Numbered from the stretch's first letter, positions 25,399 through 34,124 are shown. The stretch is 47,512 nucleotides of DNA from Alphaproteobacteria bacterium (GCA_013215815.1 JABSQP010000014.1:1-47512); one strand, 5' to 3'. The notes: generated by a model not told the origin, from the letters alone. Translations and numbers: made by a program.

Positions 25399-27543
25399 TT
25401 AGCTAATGACTAGATCACCAAGATTTAGCAAAGCTTCTTCATTAGTTATGTTTGCCGCGCTTGTGATTGTCGCATAAGTATTCCAATCATTTCCTTTACC
25501 ATCCTCATTAATTTGTAGCGTGTAACGATTACCACCGTTGCTGTTAATTCTAAGAAATTCGGTAATGTCATCATTGCTATCATAATCAAAGAGAACATCT
25601 CTAATTTCAATCACATCTCCCTGCTTTTGATTGAAATCACCAAAATGGTCTATGGATTTGACACCGTTGTGTTCATTGGAGACAGAAAGAACAAATGTGT
25701 CTGCACCTTGTCCGCCATAGAGCTTGTCGTTTCCTTGTCCGCCTATGAGAGTGTCACGGCCAAAATATCCTTCGAGAACATCATTACCACTTCCGCCATG
25801 GATAATGTCGTTGCCACCTCCGCCATAGAGCTTGTCATGGCCATCGTCGCCGAACAATATATCATTACCGCTGCCGCCATATAATTTGTCGTTACCGCTG
25901 CCGCCGCTCAGATAATCGTGAGCACTATTGCCGTATAGTTTGTCGTTGCCGTTCCCGCCAAATAGAGAATCATGACCAGTGCCGCCGTGCATAATGTCAT
26001 GTCCTTCCTGCCCAAATAAAAGATCCGCACCGCCGCCGCCGTAAATTTTATCGTTGCCAATCCCGCCTTCTATTCGGTCATTGCCGTCATTACCAGCAAG
26101 AACGTCCTTTCCACCCATGCCGAGCAAAGTGTCGTTGCCGTTTCCGCCAATAAGACGGTCGTTATGATTAGTGCCAACAATGAAATCATGACCATTTCCG
26201 CCATTTACATTCATGGATGTATTTACAGCCTGTGTTTCTTCGCCAATATTAAAAACAATAGTGACATCGGGGCTACCTTTAATGAGGTCATCTTTATGTG
26301 AAGTGCGTGCGTATCCTGTGGCAGCATTAACTTCTGTAGAATTGAAATTTAGATGAGTTGAATTATGGCTAGCAGTGGAAGAATTCGACTTTGTTTGTAT
26401 TGCACCGAACACAGCTTCTTTGTTTAATTTTGCAATTGTAATTTCTGTATTGTCGCTCAGATAGGCTCCATGATTTAAAGCGCGTGGAGATTCATTGTAA
26501 TATTTAGCCATAAATTCATTTGTGAAACTAATTACTTCGAACTCTTTATCTAAAGTGTCTCTTTGCATTTGCTCAGGGTCTGTGACATGACCTAGAGCTA
26601 TGTGTGACATTTCATGAACTAATAGTCTTTGAACACTAATTGCCATTGATGTTCCTATCTGTGTAGGTATTTCAAAGTCAGTGAGGCCTTCGAAGTCTAT
26701 TACAATACCTACTCCTGAAGTAGAGCCCTTTGTAAAATTTACTGCGAGGCCTGGACTTCCTCCAGGGTTGGTTAGTTTCACCAATGCAATAGGATTACCA
26801 CCATTAATGGTAACACTATCTTGAATGAGTTTTTGCCCCTCTGGTGTTAGTGCTATTTCTGCTAGTGATATTCGTATTGTGTGCATTTCAGGTGTAGAAA
26901 AACCAGATAGATCAGTGAATTCTTGTTCTAAATATGTGTAGTTAGCTAAGTGGAAATCGATACTGTTTCTTACGACTGAGTGTGCGTTTACAATCGAAGC
27001 TACCCCAGATGTACCGACCCAACCACCTTGAAATATATTGCCCGATGGCAAACTTAGATAGTGGCCATCAAAATTAAGTGCATCGGTAAGACCGCCAGCG
27101 CTTCCAACAGGTAAGCCTAAATAGCTATCATCATTATTAAACATGTCGATAATTCCACCCCCATGAAAGGTGTTTAGGGGCTGTCCTAAAAAATTACCAT
27201 GAGTGCTAAGGTTAAGAACCAGACTAGTGGGGGCAACGTTAAGTAATTCAAGGAATGACCCTGTTGCACTAAGCGCGCTTTTAGCAATGTCTACAATACT
27301 AAAGCCACTACTACTATGAGATCCAAATCCTCTGGAGTAATTGTTATCATCATTATCATCGTCGTTAAAACCATGAGAAACACCACCACTGCTACTACTA
27401 GAATGGTTGCTAGAGCTGTATCCGCTATTATTGTGGCTGTTATAGCCACCTGTTGTTGTATTTTGTGTGTTGCTTGAACTGCTTGTACCGCTGCTGCTAC
27501 TGCTACCGCTTGCTGGACTACTACCTGGAGGGCCACTAGGCAT
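25399..27543 (-). CDS. RTX-repeat protein with HExxH zinc-protease motif, type I secreted
   Basis: 714 residues. Residues 1-75 are low complexity (Ser, Gly, Asn, Asp). Residues 93-180 hold about four degenerate units of 21-23 residues. A folded region follows with LLVHEMSHIALGH at 307-319, a HExxH zinc-binding motif (His310, Glu311, His314) with a further His319; this differs from the serralysin HExxHxxGxxH pattern. Residues 447-617 are 19 successive calcium-binding RTX nonapeptides (GGxGNDxLx type). The C-terminus (VSNEHNGVKSIDHF to NLGDLVIS) looks like a type I secretion target domain. There is no N-terminal signal peptide, as expected for type I export. GGAGG lies eight bases before the ATG. 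No type I exporter genes are in the window. Secreted protease or adhesin is the inference. Confidence 0.85.
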   Translation of the reverse strand: MPSGPPGSSPASGSSSSSGTSSSSNTQNTTTGGYNSHNNSGYSSSNHSSSSSGGVSHGFNDDDNDDNNYSRGFGSHSSSGFSIVDIAKSALSATGSFLELLNVAPTSLVLNLSTHGNFLGQPLNTFHGGGIIDMFNNDDSYLGLPVGSAGGLTDALNFDGHYLSLPSGNIFQGGWVGTSGVASIVNAHSVVRNSIDFHLANYTYLEQEFTDLSGFSTPEMHTIRISLAEIALTPEGQKLIQDSVTINGGNPIALVKLTNPGGSPGLAVNFTKGSTSGVGIVIDFEGLTDFEIPTQIGTSMAISVQRLLVHEMSHIALGHVTDPEQMQRDTLDKEFEVISFTNEFMAKYYNESPRALNHGAYLSDNTEITIAKLNKEAVFGAIQTKSNSSTASHNSTHLNFNSTEVNAATGYARTSHKDDLIKGSPDVTIVFNIGEETQAVNTSMNVNGGNGHDFIVGTNHNDRLIGGNGNDTLLGMGGKDVLAGNDGNDRIEGGIGNDKIYGGGGADLLFGQEGHDIMHGGTGHDSLFGGNGNDKLYGNSAHDYLSGGSGNDKLYGGSGNDILFGDDGHDKLYGGGGNDIIHGGSGNDVLEGYFGRDTLIGGQGNDKLYGGQGADTFVLSVSNEHNGVKSIDHFGDFNQKQGDVIEIRDVLFDYDSNDDITEFLRINSNGGNRYTLQINEDGKGNDWNTYATITSAANITNEEALLNLGDLVIS
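25693..26205 (-). repeat. RTX nonapeptide array, 19 units
   Basis: Codes for 19 consecutive nonapeptides of the form (x)GGxGxDxL, for example YGGSGNDIL and FGGNGNDKL, which fold as a calcium-bound beta-roll. The DNA repeats with a 27-base period. Confidence 0.95.
27004..27267 (-). repeat. Four degenerate 21-23-residue protein repeats
   Basis: Within the RTX protein, units begin near ATGSFLELL, THGNFLGQP, NDDSYLGLP and FDGHYLSLP; each has x-(G/D)-x-(F/Y)-L-x-x-P-like spacing and most end in a GG-x-x-D-like segment. They are unlike RTX repeats. Confidence 0.55.
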
Positions 27544-27745
27544 TGTTGCCTCCTAGCACGCTTTGAAAGGTGTTATGTTGGTTGTTGATAGCAGTCTTCA
27601 TGAATGATCCCCTTGTTATTACGTTATATTTTCATTGTATATTAACGTTTAACTAAAGCGCAAATATTATGAAAATTATAAAAAGAAAAATACTTGAGGT
27701 TAAGACTAACCGTGTTGTACAAGAGCGGGGACCTCTTGTGTCAAA

Positions 27746-28162
27746 TTAATACCCACCGCCCCAGTTCTCCAGAAAATACATACATCCTTTAAAAAATAGA
27801 ATGATAAAGATGCCTGCAATCGCGGTTGGCAGATAACTGCCGTAGGTTTTCTCTTTTCCGAAAATGTTAACACTTATTTTTGTTAAAAAGATGAGGGCGA
27901 TTATTGTTCCGCCGAAGAAGATGATGGGGCGAAGCTCTTCTAGAATGCCACCAAATCGATACGTGTTATCGAATAAGTGAAAGTTCAACATGAAAACTTT
28001 AGTGAAATAGATGATCCCAAAAGCAAGCGCCGCCGCTTTTATAACGCTCATGTGTTTTTTCTTTTTTTGAAGTTGTTCTGCAGCTGGTTCTTGCTTCTTT
28101 AATTCGTCTTCTTTGGGGATGTGGACTGTTGAAGCCGGGTTCACTTCTTTGTCTTTCTTCAT
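27746..28162 (-). CDS. Small membrane protein of unknown function
   Basis: 138 residues. The first 37 are charged and rich in Lys, Glu and Gln (KKDKEVNPASTVHIPKED; LQKKKKH). Three hydrophobic segments follow: IKAAALAFGIIYFTKVFML, IIFFGGTIIALIFLTKISV and TAIAGIFIILFFKGCMYF. It ends with a glycine-rich WGGGY. No family is recognised. It is divergent from the DUF983 gene (114-base spacer) and upstream of the RTX gene on the same strand; the 202-base gap between them holds an inverted repeat (27719-27739) but no T tract. Confidence 0.68.
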   Translation of the reverse strand: MKKDKEVNPASTVHIPKEDELKKQEPAAEQLQKKKKHMSVIKAAALAFGIIYFTKVFMLNFHLFDNTYRFGGILEELRPIIFFGGTIIALIFLTKISVNIFGKEKTYGSYLPTAIAGIFIILFFKGCMYFLENWGGGY

Positions 28163-28276
28163 CAGGAAGAAACGGCTAATACGTGAGAACGAATTACTTT
28201 TTTGAACGTTTTTTTTTGATCCCCCATAAGAAGCTCTTTTTGAAGAAGTGTAACAAAGAATGAATAGGGTATTAAG

Positions 28277-28618
28277 TTGAATTCTGAACTTATTAAAAAT
28301 GCACTTCTAACACGCTGCCCGAAATGCGGTGAAGGGCGTGTGATTAAGGGATATTTAGCAAAAGCTGACTCTTGCAGTGTTTGCGGGGAAAGTTTTGCTG
28401 ATTTAAGTGCAGATGATGGTCCTGCTTTTTTTGTGGCCTTTTTTATTGGTCTGTTGACGGTTCCATTGCTTATTTATTTGGCGATCTTTAGCTCTTATTC
28501 GATATGGGTTGATAGTTTTATTGTCTTTGCTTTTGTAACGATTTCATCGTTATTGTTGCTCCCACCAACGAAGGGGGTTTTTATCGCAATCCTTTGGTAT
28601 CTGCGGGAACGCGATTAA
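28277..28618 (+). CDS. DUF983 family zinc-ribbon membrane protein
   Basis: 113 residues. Two CxxC knuckles (Cys14/17 in RCPKCGEGRV and Cys33/36 in CSVCGESF) form a probable zinc ribbon, followed by two membrane helices (FFVAFFIGLLTVPLLIYLAI and FIVFAFVTISSLLLL). This is the DUF983 layout, common in alphaproteobacteria and often near cytochrome oxidase genes; the molecular role is unknown. The start is TTG at 28277, supported by AGGG eight bases upstream; no in-frame ATG precedes the first CxxC. Confidence 0.85.
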   Translation: MNSELIKNALLTRCPKCGEGRVIKGYLAKADSCSVCGESFADLSADDGPAFFVAFFIGLLTVPLLIYLAIFSSYSIWVDSFIVFAFVTISSLLLLPPTKGVFIAILWYLRERD

Positions 28619-28657
28619 CTTTTGTTTCAGATTGTTTAGCCATGTTAATATAGCTAT

Positions 28658-29086
28658 ATGGTTCGATTTCTTATTGCGTTTACTGTCTTTTCTACATTGC
28701 CTTACCTTGCTCAGGCGGCACCTGCTATGCGCAGTGATGTATGCAATATAGTGGGCAGCGTTGAGAAAGTAGAAATAAGAGAAGAGTCATATTATAAACC
28801 AGAAAGTTGGCGTAAAGCGTGGGGGCTTCCTGAAACACAGGAATATAAAGATGTTACGTTGCGTTATGTTCGTGGGAAGCTTCTAGAAAAGGGATCGATG
28901 GGAGGGTGCGATGCCGCGTCTCTTCCCGAGGTTTTTCAACTTCGTGATGATCAAAAAGAGCTGACGGTTGGTCAATGTATTGAAGCTCAAGTCCAATTTA
29001 GCGGTGATGAATTCATTATTGGGCACTGGCTTTATGATGTCACTGTTTTGAGTGATGAAGAATGCTCATTACCTATAGATAATTAA
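28658..29086 (+). CDS. Small exported protein of unknown function
   Basis: 142 residues beginning with a signal peptide: RFLIAFTVFSTLPYLAQAAP, with likely cleavage after AQA. The mature part holds four cysteines (DVCNIVG, GGCDAAS, GQCIEAQ, EECSLP), which suggests two disulphides in the periplasm. No family is recognised. The ATG has no Shine-Dalgarno before it; TAATAT and TATAGC lie within 12 bases upstream, so a very short leader is possible. It follows DUF983 by 39 bases. Confidence 0.7.
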   Translation: MVRFLIAFTVFSTLPYLAQAAPAMRSDVCNIVGSVEKVEIREESYYKPESWRKAWGLPETQEYKDVTLRYVRGKLLEKGSMGGCDAASLPEVFQLRDDQKELTVGQCIEAQVQFSGDEFIIGHWLYDVTVLSDEECSLPIDN

Positions 29087-29184
29087 AATTTCCATATTTA
29101 TTTTTCGATTAAAATGATTCTTGGCGATCTTCTTTTTCGCTGATAGGCTGCCTCGTTATTTCAATAATATTTAAGGAGAAAGCT

Positions 29185-29697
29185 ATGTTGATAGGTGTCC
29201 CGAAGGAAATTAAAGCGCAAGAGCATCGTGTTGGACTTGTTCCATCCTCTGTTAGAGAGTTTGTTGCGCATGGTCACGATGTGATTGTCGAAACAAATTG
29301 TGGAGCAGGGATTAACTATACAGATAGTGATTACGAGAAGGCCGGTGCGAAAATCGTTGGGACAGCGAAAGAGGTGTTCGATGCCGCTGATATGATTATC
29401 AAAGTAAAGGAACCACAGCCCGTTGAATGTGAAATGCTTCGCGAAAATCAGGTTCTTTTCACATACTTGCACTTAGCTGCTGATAAAGAACAAACGTTAG
29501 GGTTGATGAAGTCTAAATGTGTGGCGATAGCCTATGAAACAGTGACTGGCCCAGATGGCCGTGGTTTACCACTTCTTGCGCCAATGTCAGAGATTGCAGG
29601 TCGTCTTTCTATTCAGGTTGGTGGCGCTTACCTCCTTAAACACATGGGTGGCAGAGGGCGCTTTATCGGCGGTTCTCCTGGTGTTGAGGCAGCCTAA
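29185..29697 (+). CDS. ald: Alanine dehydrogenase, N-terminal part (split gene)
   Basis: 170 residues forming the first half of an alanine dehydrogenase (L-alanine + NAD to pyruvate + ammonia + NADH). It opens MLIGVPKEIKAQEHRVGLVP with the substrate-binding Arg, and has KVKEP with the substrate Lys and YLHLAAD with the catalytic His. A good AAGGAG lies upstream. Translation stops at TAA 29695-29697, after IGGSPGVEAA, exactly where the NAD-binding domain should begin; the next codon in the same frame continues the enzyme. No other damage is seen. Either a nonsense mutation or base error, or a natural two-polypeptide enzyme. Confidence 0.85.
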   Translation: MLIGVPKEIKAQEHRVGLVPSSVREFVAHGHDVIVETNCGAGINYTDSDYEKAGAKIVGTAKEVFDAADMIIKVKEPQPVECEMLRENQVLFTYLHLAADKEQTLGLMKSKCVAIAYETVTGPDGRGLPLLAPMSEIAGRLSIQVGGAYLLKHMGGRGRFIGGSPGVEAA

Positions 29698-30303
29698 GTG
29701 ACGGTGATTGGCGGTGGTGTATCTGGTTACCACGCGGCATCTATGGCTGTAGGTTTGGGCGCTGATGTGACGATCCTAGAAAAAGGACATGATCAGATTC
29801 GTGCTCTTGATGAACATTTTGGGAATACAGCCCGTGTGATTCAATCTTCTGAAGATAGTATTGAGCGTTATGTTCTTGATTCGGATCTTGTCGTTGGCGC
29901 TGTTCTTATTCCTGGTGCCTCTGCACCGAAGCTTGTGACAAAAGAGATGATCAAGAAAATGCGTCCAGGTTCTGTTGTTGTTGATATTGCAATTGATCAG
30001 GGCGGATGCCTTGAAACGTCAAAGGCAACGACCCACAACGATCCAGTTTACACAGTTGATGATGTGATTCACTACTGTGTAGCAAATATGCCAGGTGCCG
30101 TGCCAATGACGTCTGCACATGCGTTAAACAACGCTGTATTGCCGTATGCGTTGCAATTGGCTGATAAAGGTTGGAAACAGGCTTTGGCTGATAATCCGGC
30201 ACTTATGGAAGGTTTAAACGTTTGTCAGGGCGAGGTGACCTATAAGTGCGTTGCCGAAGAATTTGGTCTTGGCTTCACAGAGCCGCAGAAATTAGCGGCT
30301 TAA
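29698..30303 (+). CDS. ald: Alanine dehydrogenase, C-terminal NAD-binding part (split gene)
   Basis: 201 residues in the same frame as the preceding fragment, starting at GTG directly after its TAA. It begins with the Rossmann motif VIGGGVSGYHAA and has VVVDIAIDQGG with the catalytic Asp, then NMPGAVPMTSAHALNNAVLP, all typical of Ald. GAGG at 29686-29689 lies eight bases before the GTG and could act as a ribosome binding site, allowing reinitiation. The two parts plus one missing codon make 372 residues, the normal Ald length. A strong terminator follows. Confidence 0.82.
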   Translation: MTVIGGGVSGYHAASMAVGLGADVTILEKGHDQIRALDEHFGNTARVIQSSEDSIERYVLDSDLVVGAVLIPGASAPKLVTKEMIKKMRPGSVVVDIAIDQGGCLETSKATTHNDPVYTVDDVIHYCVANMPGAVPMTSAHALNNAVLPYALQLADKGWKQALADNPALMEGLNVCQGEVTYKCVAEEFGLGFTEPQKLAA

Positions 30304-30309
30304 GAAGAA

Positions 30310-30340
30310 AAAGGCGCATTTGGCGATAAAATGCGCCTTT
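30310..30340 (+). terminator. Intrinsic terminator after alanine dehydrogenase
   Basis: AAAGGCGCATTT and AAATGCGCCTTT form a perfect twelve-pair stem around GGCGATA. The T tract is short (TTT then CATG). Confidence 0.85.
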
Positions 30341-30345
30341 CATGC

Positions 30346-30374
30346 TTGACGGCATAGAGTTTCTTGGGTAAATA
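30346..30374 (+). promoter_or_regulatory. Possible promoter for tRNA-Asp
   Basis: TTGACG (30346-30351), a 17-base spacer and TAAATA (30369-30374), 19 bases before the tRNA. Confidence 0.45.
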
Positions 30375-30393
30375 CACGCCTTAAGTTTGATGC

Positions 30394-30470
30394 GCGGGTG
30401 TAGCTCAGCTGGTTAGAGCGCCGCCCTGTCACGGCGGAGGCCGCGAGTTCAAGTCTCGTCACTCGCGCCA
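30394..30470 (+). tRNA. tRNA-Asp (GTC)
   Basis: Acceptor GCGGGTG pairs with CACTCGC (one G-T). Anticodon stem CCGCC/GGCGG encloses CTGTCAC (anticodon GTC). Discriminator G and CCA are encoded. Confidence 0.97.
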
Positions 30471-30488
30471 TTAAACTTTGTAAAAATA

Positions 30489-30526
30489 ACTCGCCTGATA
30501 CGAATGTACTGGCGGGTATTTTTTTT
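30489..30526 (+). terminator. Intrinsic terminator after tRNA-Asp
   Basis: ACTCGCC and GGCGGGT form a seven-pair stem with a 15-base loop, followed by ATTTTTTTT. It separates the tRNA from nuoA. Confidence 0.75.
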
Positions 30527-30595
30527 GCCTAAATCTAGGTATATTTGCGTAGGTAATGGTTTACTTAGAAAGGTGTAGGGGGTATTTTCCTCATC

Positions 30596-30967
30596 ATGGC
30601 TTCTGAAGAACTTTTATTAAATTATCTTCCCATTATGATCTTTATCGGTGTCGGCGCCGTTATGGCTTGCGCAATGCTGGTTCTTTCATATTTATCAGGG
30701 AAACAGCGCCCTGATCCTGAAAAGAACGCTGCCTATGAATGTGGCTTTGACGCATTTGATGATGCGCGTAGCCGTTTTGACGTTCGTTTTTATCTGGTCG
30801 CTATTCTTTTTATTATTTTTGATTTGGAAATTGCCTTTTTATTCCCGTGGGCGGTGACGCTTGGTGATATTGGCATGTTTGGTTTTTGGTCGATGGTTGT
30901 GTTCCTTGGTGTTCTGACGATTGGCTTTATTTATGAGTGGAATAAAGGAGCTCTCGATTGGGAGTAG
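30596..30967 (+). CDS. nuoA: NADH-quinone oxidoreductase subunit A
   Basis: Membrane subunit of respiratory complex I, next to NuoH and the quinone channel. 123 residues with three membrane helices ([59 protein letters not shown]). The loop [20 protein letters not shown] carries the conserved ECG cysteine segment. It opens the nuo cluster after the tRNA-Asp terminator. The ribosome binding site is poor: a GGGGG run lies about 13 bases upstream. Confidence 0.95.
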   Translation: MASEELLLNYLPIMIFIGVGAVMACAMLVLSYLSGKQRPDPEKNAAYECGFDAFDDARSRFDVRFYLVAILFIIFDLEIAFLFPWAVTLGDIGMFGFWSMVVFLGVLTIGFIYEWNKGALDWE

Positions 30968-30990
30968 AAGGTCTCTGGAGTACAACTGCA

Positions 30991-31104
30991 ATGGAGCTTG
31001 TGTTGGATTTCACAGCAGCCGTTCATCGGGTTGAGTTTGAGATTCTTGAGATACAAAAAACGGGACAAATAGTAAGGGAAAACCCTTTAAGGTATATGCA
31101 TTAA
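30991..31104 (+). CDS. Possible 37-residue ORF between nuoA and nuoB
   Basis: An ATG frame with TGGAG ten bases upstream fills nearly the whole nuoA-nuoB gap and stops two bases before nuoB's ATG (start [20 protein letters not shown], end RYMH). No family is recognised. The region could equally be an untranslated spacer. Confidence 0.3.
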   Translation: MELVLDFTAAVHRVEFEILEIQKTGQIVRENPLRYMH

Positions 31105-31105
31105 C

Positions 31106-31681
31106 ATGTCACACGATAAGAAAACAATTATTGCGCCGGATGCGCCGTTTACAACAAATGTTCCTATGCCTGCGGCGACAGAACAAGATGTGGTGCCAGC
31201 GGCGATGTCTCAGCACCTCAGTGAAAAAGGCTTTATTCTAACGTCGGCTGACGCTCTTTTTGATTGGGCGAGAACAGGTTCGCTATGGCCGATGACTTTC
31301 GGTTTGGCATGTTGTGCGGTTGAGATGATTCACTCGTACATGAGTCGTTATGACCTTGATCGTTTTGGTATGATCCCGCGCCCATCTCCGCGCCAATCTG
31401 ATGTGATGATTGTCGCTGGGACGCTTACTAACAAAATGGCACCTGCGCTTCGTCGTGTTTATGACCAGATGCCAGAGCCGCGTTGGGTTATTTCTATGGG
31501 ATCTTGCGCAAATGGCGGCGGTTATTACCACTATTCATACTCTGTGGTGCGTGGCTGTGATCGTATCGTTCCTGTTGATATTTATATTCCAGGTTGCCCA
31601 CCAACAGCTGAGGCTTTGGTTTATGGCCTTTTACAGCTTCAAAAGAAGATACAGCGTGAAGATACACGCATTATGCGATAG
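31106..31681 (+). CDS. nuoB: NADH-quinone oxidoreductase subunit B
   Basis: Peripheral-arm subunit that holds the terminal [4Fe-4S] cluster N2, which reduces quinone. 191 residues. The cluster ligands are visible: Cys69 and Cys70 in [10 protein letters not shown], Cys134 in MGSCANGGG and Cys164 in [10 protein letters not shown]. The N-terminal 35 residues are a variable extension, as usual. nuoC follows after 14 bases. Confidence 0.97.
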   Translation: MSHDKKTIIAPDAPFTTNVPMPAATEQDVVPAAMSQHLSEKGFILTSADALFDWARTGSLWPMTFGLACCAVEMIHSYMSRYDLDRFGMIPRPSPRQSDVMIVAGTLTNKMAPALRRVYDQMPEPRWVISMGSCANGGGYYHYSYSVVRGCDRIVPVDIYIPGCPPTAEALVYGLLQLQKKIQREDTRIMR

Positions 31682-31695
31682 AGAGTTTTAGCGAT

Positions 31696-32352
31696 ATGAG
31701 TGCACTTGAAGCCTTAACAGATTTAGCAGATCACGTATCCGAAAAGCTGGGTGATGATTGTCTTCATTATGAGTTCGAACGTGATGAACTTGTCTTGCAT
31801 ATTGCGCCAGATGCTGTTTGTGCAGCGCTCCAGCTATTAAAAAGCGATGTAGAGTGTCAGTTTACACAGTTAATCTCTATCTGCGGTGCGGACTACCCAG
31901 AGCGTGAAGCTCGTTTTGAGGTGGTTTATCACCTTCTATCCATGACTTTAAATCAGCGTGTTCGTTTAAAGGTTGCACTTAAAGAGGGGCAGCTTGTACC
32001 AAGTGCAACGAGAGTGTTTAGCACTGCTGGATGGTTTGAGCGTGAAACGTGGGATATGTACGGTATCTTCTTTGAGGGGAACGAAGACTTGCGCCGTATT
32101 TTGACAGACTATGGTTTTAATGGTCACCCGCTTCGTAAAGATTTTCCACTGACTGGTTATGTCGAGCTTCGTTATGATGAAGAGCAAAAGCGTGTTGTTT
32201 ATGAGCCGGTTAAATTGACGCAGGCATATCGTGATTTTGATAATCTTTCACCGTGGGAAGGTATGACAGACATCCAGTTGCCGGGTGATGAAAAAGGATG
32301 TGTCCCAGAACATGGTTATACACCAGCTGATAAATCGGTTGGAGGTAAGTAA
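31696..32352 (+). CDS. nuoC: NADH-quinone oxidoreductase subunit C
   Basis: Peripheral-arm subunit (30 kDa type), 218 residues, separate from NuoD as in alphaproteobacteria and mitochondria. The conserved signature is [20 protein letters not shown] followed by [20 protein letters not shown]. The C-terminal tail after SPWEGM is variable. Its stop TAA shares one base with the ATG of the next gene (TAATG), so the following exported protein is probably translated by the same ribosomes. Confidence 0.96.
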   Translation: MSALEALTDLADHVSEKLGDDCLHYEFERDELVLHIAPDAVCAALQLLKSDVECQFTQLISICGADYPEREARFEVVYHLLSMTLNQRVRLKVALKEGQLVPSATRVFSTAGWFERETWDMYGIFFEGNEDLRRILTDYGFNGHPLRKDFPLTGYVELRYDEEQKRVVYEPVKLTQAYRDFDNLSPWEGMTDIQLPGDEKGCVPEHGYTPADKSVGGK

Positions 32353-32888
32353 TGTTCAAAAAGGCGTTCATCCTTTTTGTTGCATCAATCTTCTTGGTAA
32401 GTTTTGCTTGTGTTGAGGTGGCGCGCGCTGATGTTACCTTAATGAGCCAAGTATTGCCTGATGCTCCTGACGGTTGGAAGCTGGACGGTAAGGGATATGA
32501 ATTACATGAAAACCCTTTGATGGGATATATCAGCGTTAGTCGCCGTTTCAGGAAAGATGGGCAGACAGTCGCTGTAAGGGTGATTGGTGCAGAAGAATCT
32601 GATTTCATTTACGAATCATATTTTTCCGAAAATTCTTCTGTCGTGCAGGCCGGAGATGAGCCAAACCTATTAGAAGATTATAACGACACGTTTATGGTAG
32701 GGAGAATTTTTGAAAGTAATCCTCAATACTACTATATGACCGAGCTAGCGCATTCTGTTGTGGTATATAACCCTTTGCCAAAAGATGAAAAAAACGTTTT
32801 GCTTACGGAAGAAACAGCAAACTTGTTTATTGATCAAATTGATGGAGATACTTTCAAAAAGCTAGTGGCGACAGTGGTGTCTGAGTAA
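32352..32888 (+). CDS. Exported protein of unknown function inside the nuo operon
   Basis: 178 residues starting with a signal peptide (FKKAFILFVASIFLVSFACV, cleavage probably near ARAD). The mature part begins with a P-x-GW turn (LPDAPDGWKLDGKGYE), then beta-rich segments (GYISVSRRFRKDGQTVAVRV) and a helix-rich end. The GW-containing start is a little like the two halves of the 15479 gene product, but the likeness is faint. It overlaps nuoC by one base and lies 18 bases before nuoD. It is not a known complex I subunit; a role in the periplasm linked to respiration is only inference. Confidence 0.78.
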   Translation: MFKKAFILFVASIFLVSFACVEVARADVTLMSQVLPDAPDGWKLDGKGYELHENPLMGYISVSRRFRKDGQTVAVRVIGAEESDFIYESYFSENSSVVQAGDEPNLLEDYNDTFMVGRIFESNPQYYYMTELAHSVVVYNPLPKDEKNVLLTEETANLFIDQIDGDTFKKLVATVVSE

Positions 32889-32906
32889 AAAAGAAGTTGG
32901 ATATAA

Positions 32907-34124
32907 ATGATAGAAGCAACAAAGCAAGATGATACAGTAGAGGTTTCCTCTCAAACACAAATCAAACCGATGACAATGAACTTCGGACCGCAGCACCCTG
33001 CCGCGCACGGTGTACTGCGCTTGGTTCTTGAAATGGAAGGTGAGGTTGTTGAGCGTTCTGATCCGCATATTGGCCTTCTGCACCGTGGTACAGAAAAACT
33101 GATCGAGCACAAGACATATACGCAAGCATTGCCTTATTTCGATCGTCTGGATTACGTGTGTCCAATGAATCAGGAGCACGTTTTTGCTCTGGCTACTGAA
33201 AAGCTTCTCGGTATTACACCACCCCCGCGAGCACAGTACATCCGTGTTCTCTTTTGTGAGCTAGGCCGTATCTTAAACCATGTTCTTAACATTACGACCT
33301 TTGCCCTTGATGTTGGTGCAATTACGCCGGCTCTTTGGGGCTTTGAAGAGCGTGAAAAGGGTATGGAATTTTATGATCGTGTTTGCGGCGCGCGCCTTCA
33401 TGCGAATTATTTCCGTCCAGGCGGCGTATCAATGGATATGCCTGCTGGGCTTGCTCAGGATATGCTTGAATGGACTGACAGTTTTCCGAAGGTCTTGGAT
33501 GATCTTGAAAATCTTTTAAGTGATAACCGTATTTTCAAGCAACGTACCGTTGATATTGGCGTTGCATCAAAAGAAGAAGCTCTAGATTGGGGCTTTACGG
33601 GACCAATGCTTCGTGGCTCTGGGGTAGCTTGGGATCTACGTAAGTCTCAACCGTACGATGTATATGAAGAGATGGACTTTGATATTCCCGTTGGCAAGAC
33701 AGGAGACTGTTACGCGCGTTATTTGGTGCGTATGGCGGAAATGCGTGAGTCACTCAAAATAATGAAGCAATGTCTCAATAAAATGCCGGAAGGCCCTGTA
33801 AAAATTGATGATCGTAAGGTTTCACCGCCGCCGCGTGCCGAAATGAAGGATTCGATGGAGGCATTGATCCACCACTTCAAGCTCTTTACGGAAGGGTATC
33901 ACGTACCAAAAGGCGAAACATATACTGCCGTTGAGGCTCCAAAAGGGGAATTCGGTGTCTACTTGGTATCTGACGGTTCGAATAAGCCATATCGCTGCCA
34001 TATCCGCGCTCCAGGTTTTGCTCATCTACAAGCGCTAGATTTTGTAAGTAAAGGTCACCAGCTCGCCGATGTTGTAGCAAATATTGGTTCCATGGACGTT
34101 GTGTTCGGAGAGATTGACCGATAA
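32907..34124 (+). CDS. nuoD: NADH-quinone oxidoreductase subunit D
   Basis: 49-kDa subunit that forms the quinone-binding pocket with NuoB. 405 residues. The N-terminal signature is [20 protein letters not shown], followed by [16 protein letters not shown] and [15 protein letters not shown]. The C-terminal signature is [15 protein letters not shown] and the protein ends VFGEIDR, as is typical. The stop TAA shares a base with the ATG of the acyltransferase gene (TAATG). Confidence 0.97.
   Translation: MIEATKQDDTVEVSSQTQIKPMTMNFGPQHPAAHGVLRLVLEMEGEVVERSDPHIGLLHRGTEKLIEHKTYTQALPYFDRLDYVCPMNQEHVFALATEKLLGITPPPRAQYIRVLFCELGRILNHVLNITTFALDVGAITPALWGFEEREKGMEFYDRVCGARLHANYFRPGGVSMDMPAGLAQDMLEWTDSFPKVLDDLENLLSDNRIFKQRTVDIGVASKEEALDWGFTGPMLRGSGVAWDLRKSQPYDVYEEMDFDIPVGKTGDCYARYLVRMAEMRESLKIMKQCLNKMPEGPVKIDDRKVSPPPRAEMKDSMEALIHHFKLFTEGYHVPKGETYTAVEAPKGEFGVYLVSDGSNKPYRCHIRAPGFAHLQALDFVSKGHQLADVVANIGSMDVVFGEIDR

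Noticed and set aside
25015-25413. 132-residue plus-strand frame running through hup, its terminator and tRNA-Val
   Set aside because: It crosses a terminator and a tRNA gene; not compatible with a real protein.
25693-26205. Repeated 27-base units as a CRISPR array
   Set aside because: They encode RTX nonapeptides in one frame and have no repeat-spacer structure.
27719-27739. ACAAGAG/CTCTTGT inverted repeat as a terminator for the 27746 gene
   Set aside because: No T tract follows on either strand; it may be an operator or chance.
29695-29697. TAA read as a sense codon through a changed genetic code
   Set aside because: Many clear genes in the window end properly at TAA, so general reassignment is excluded; only local read-through remains possible.
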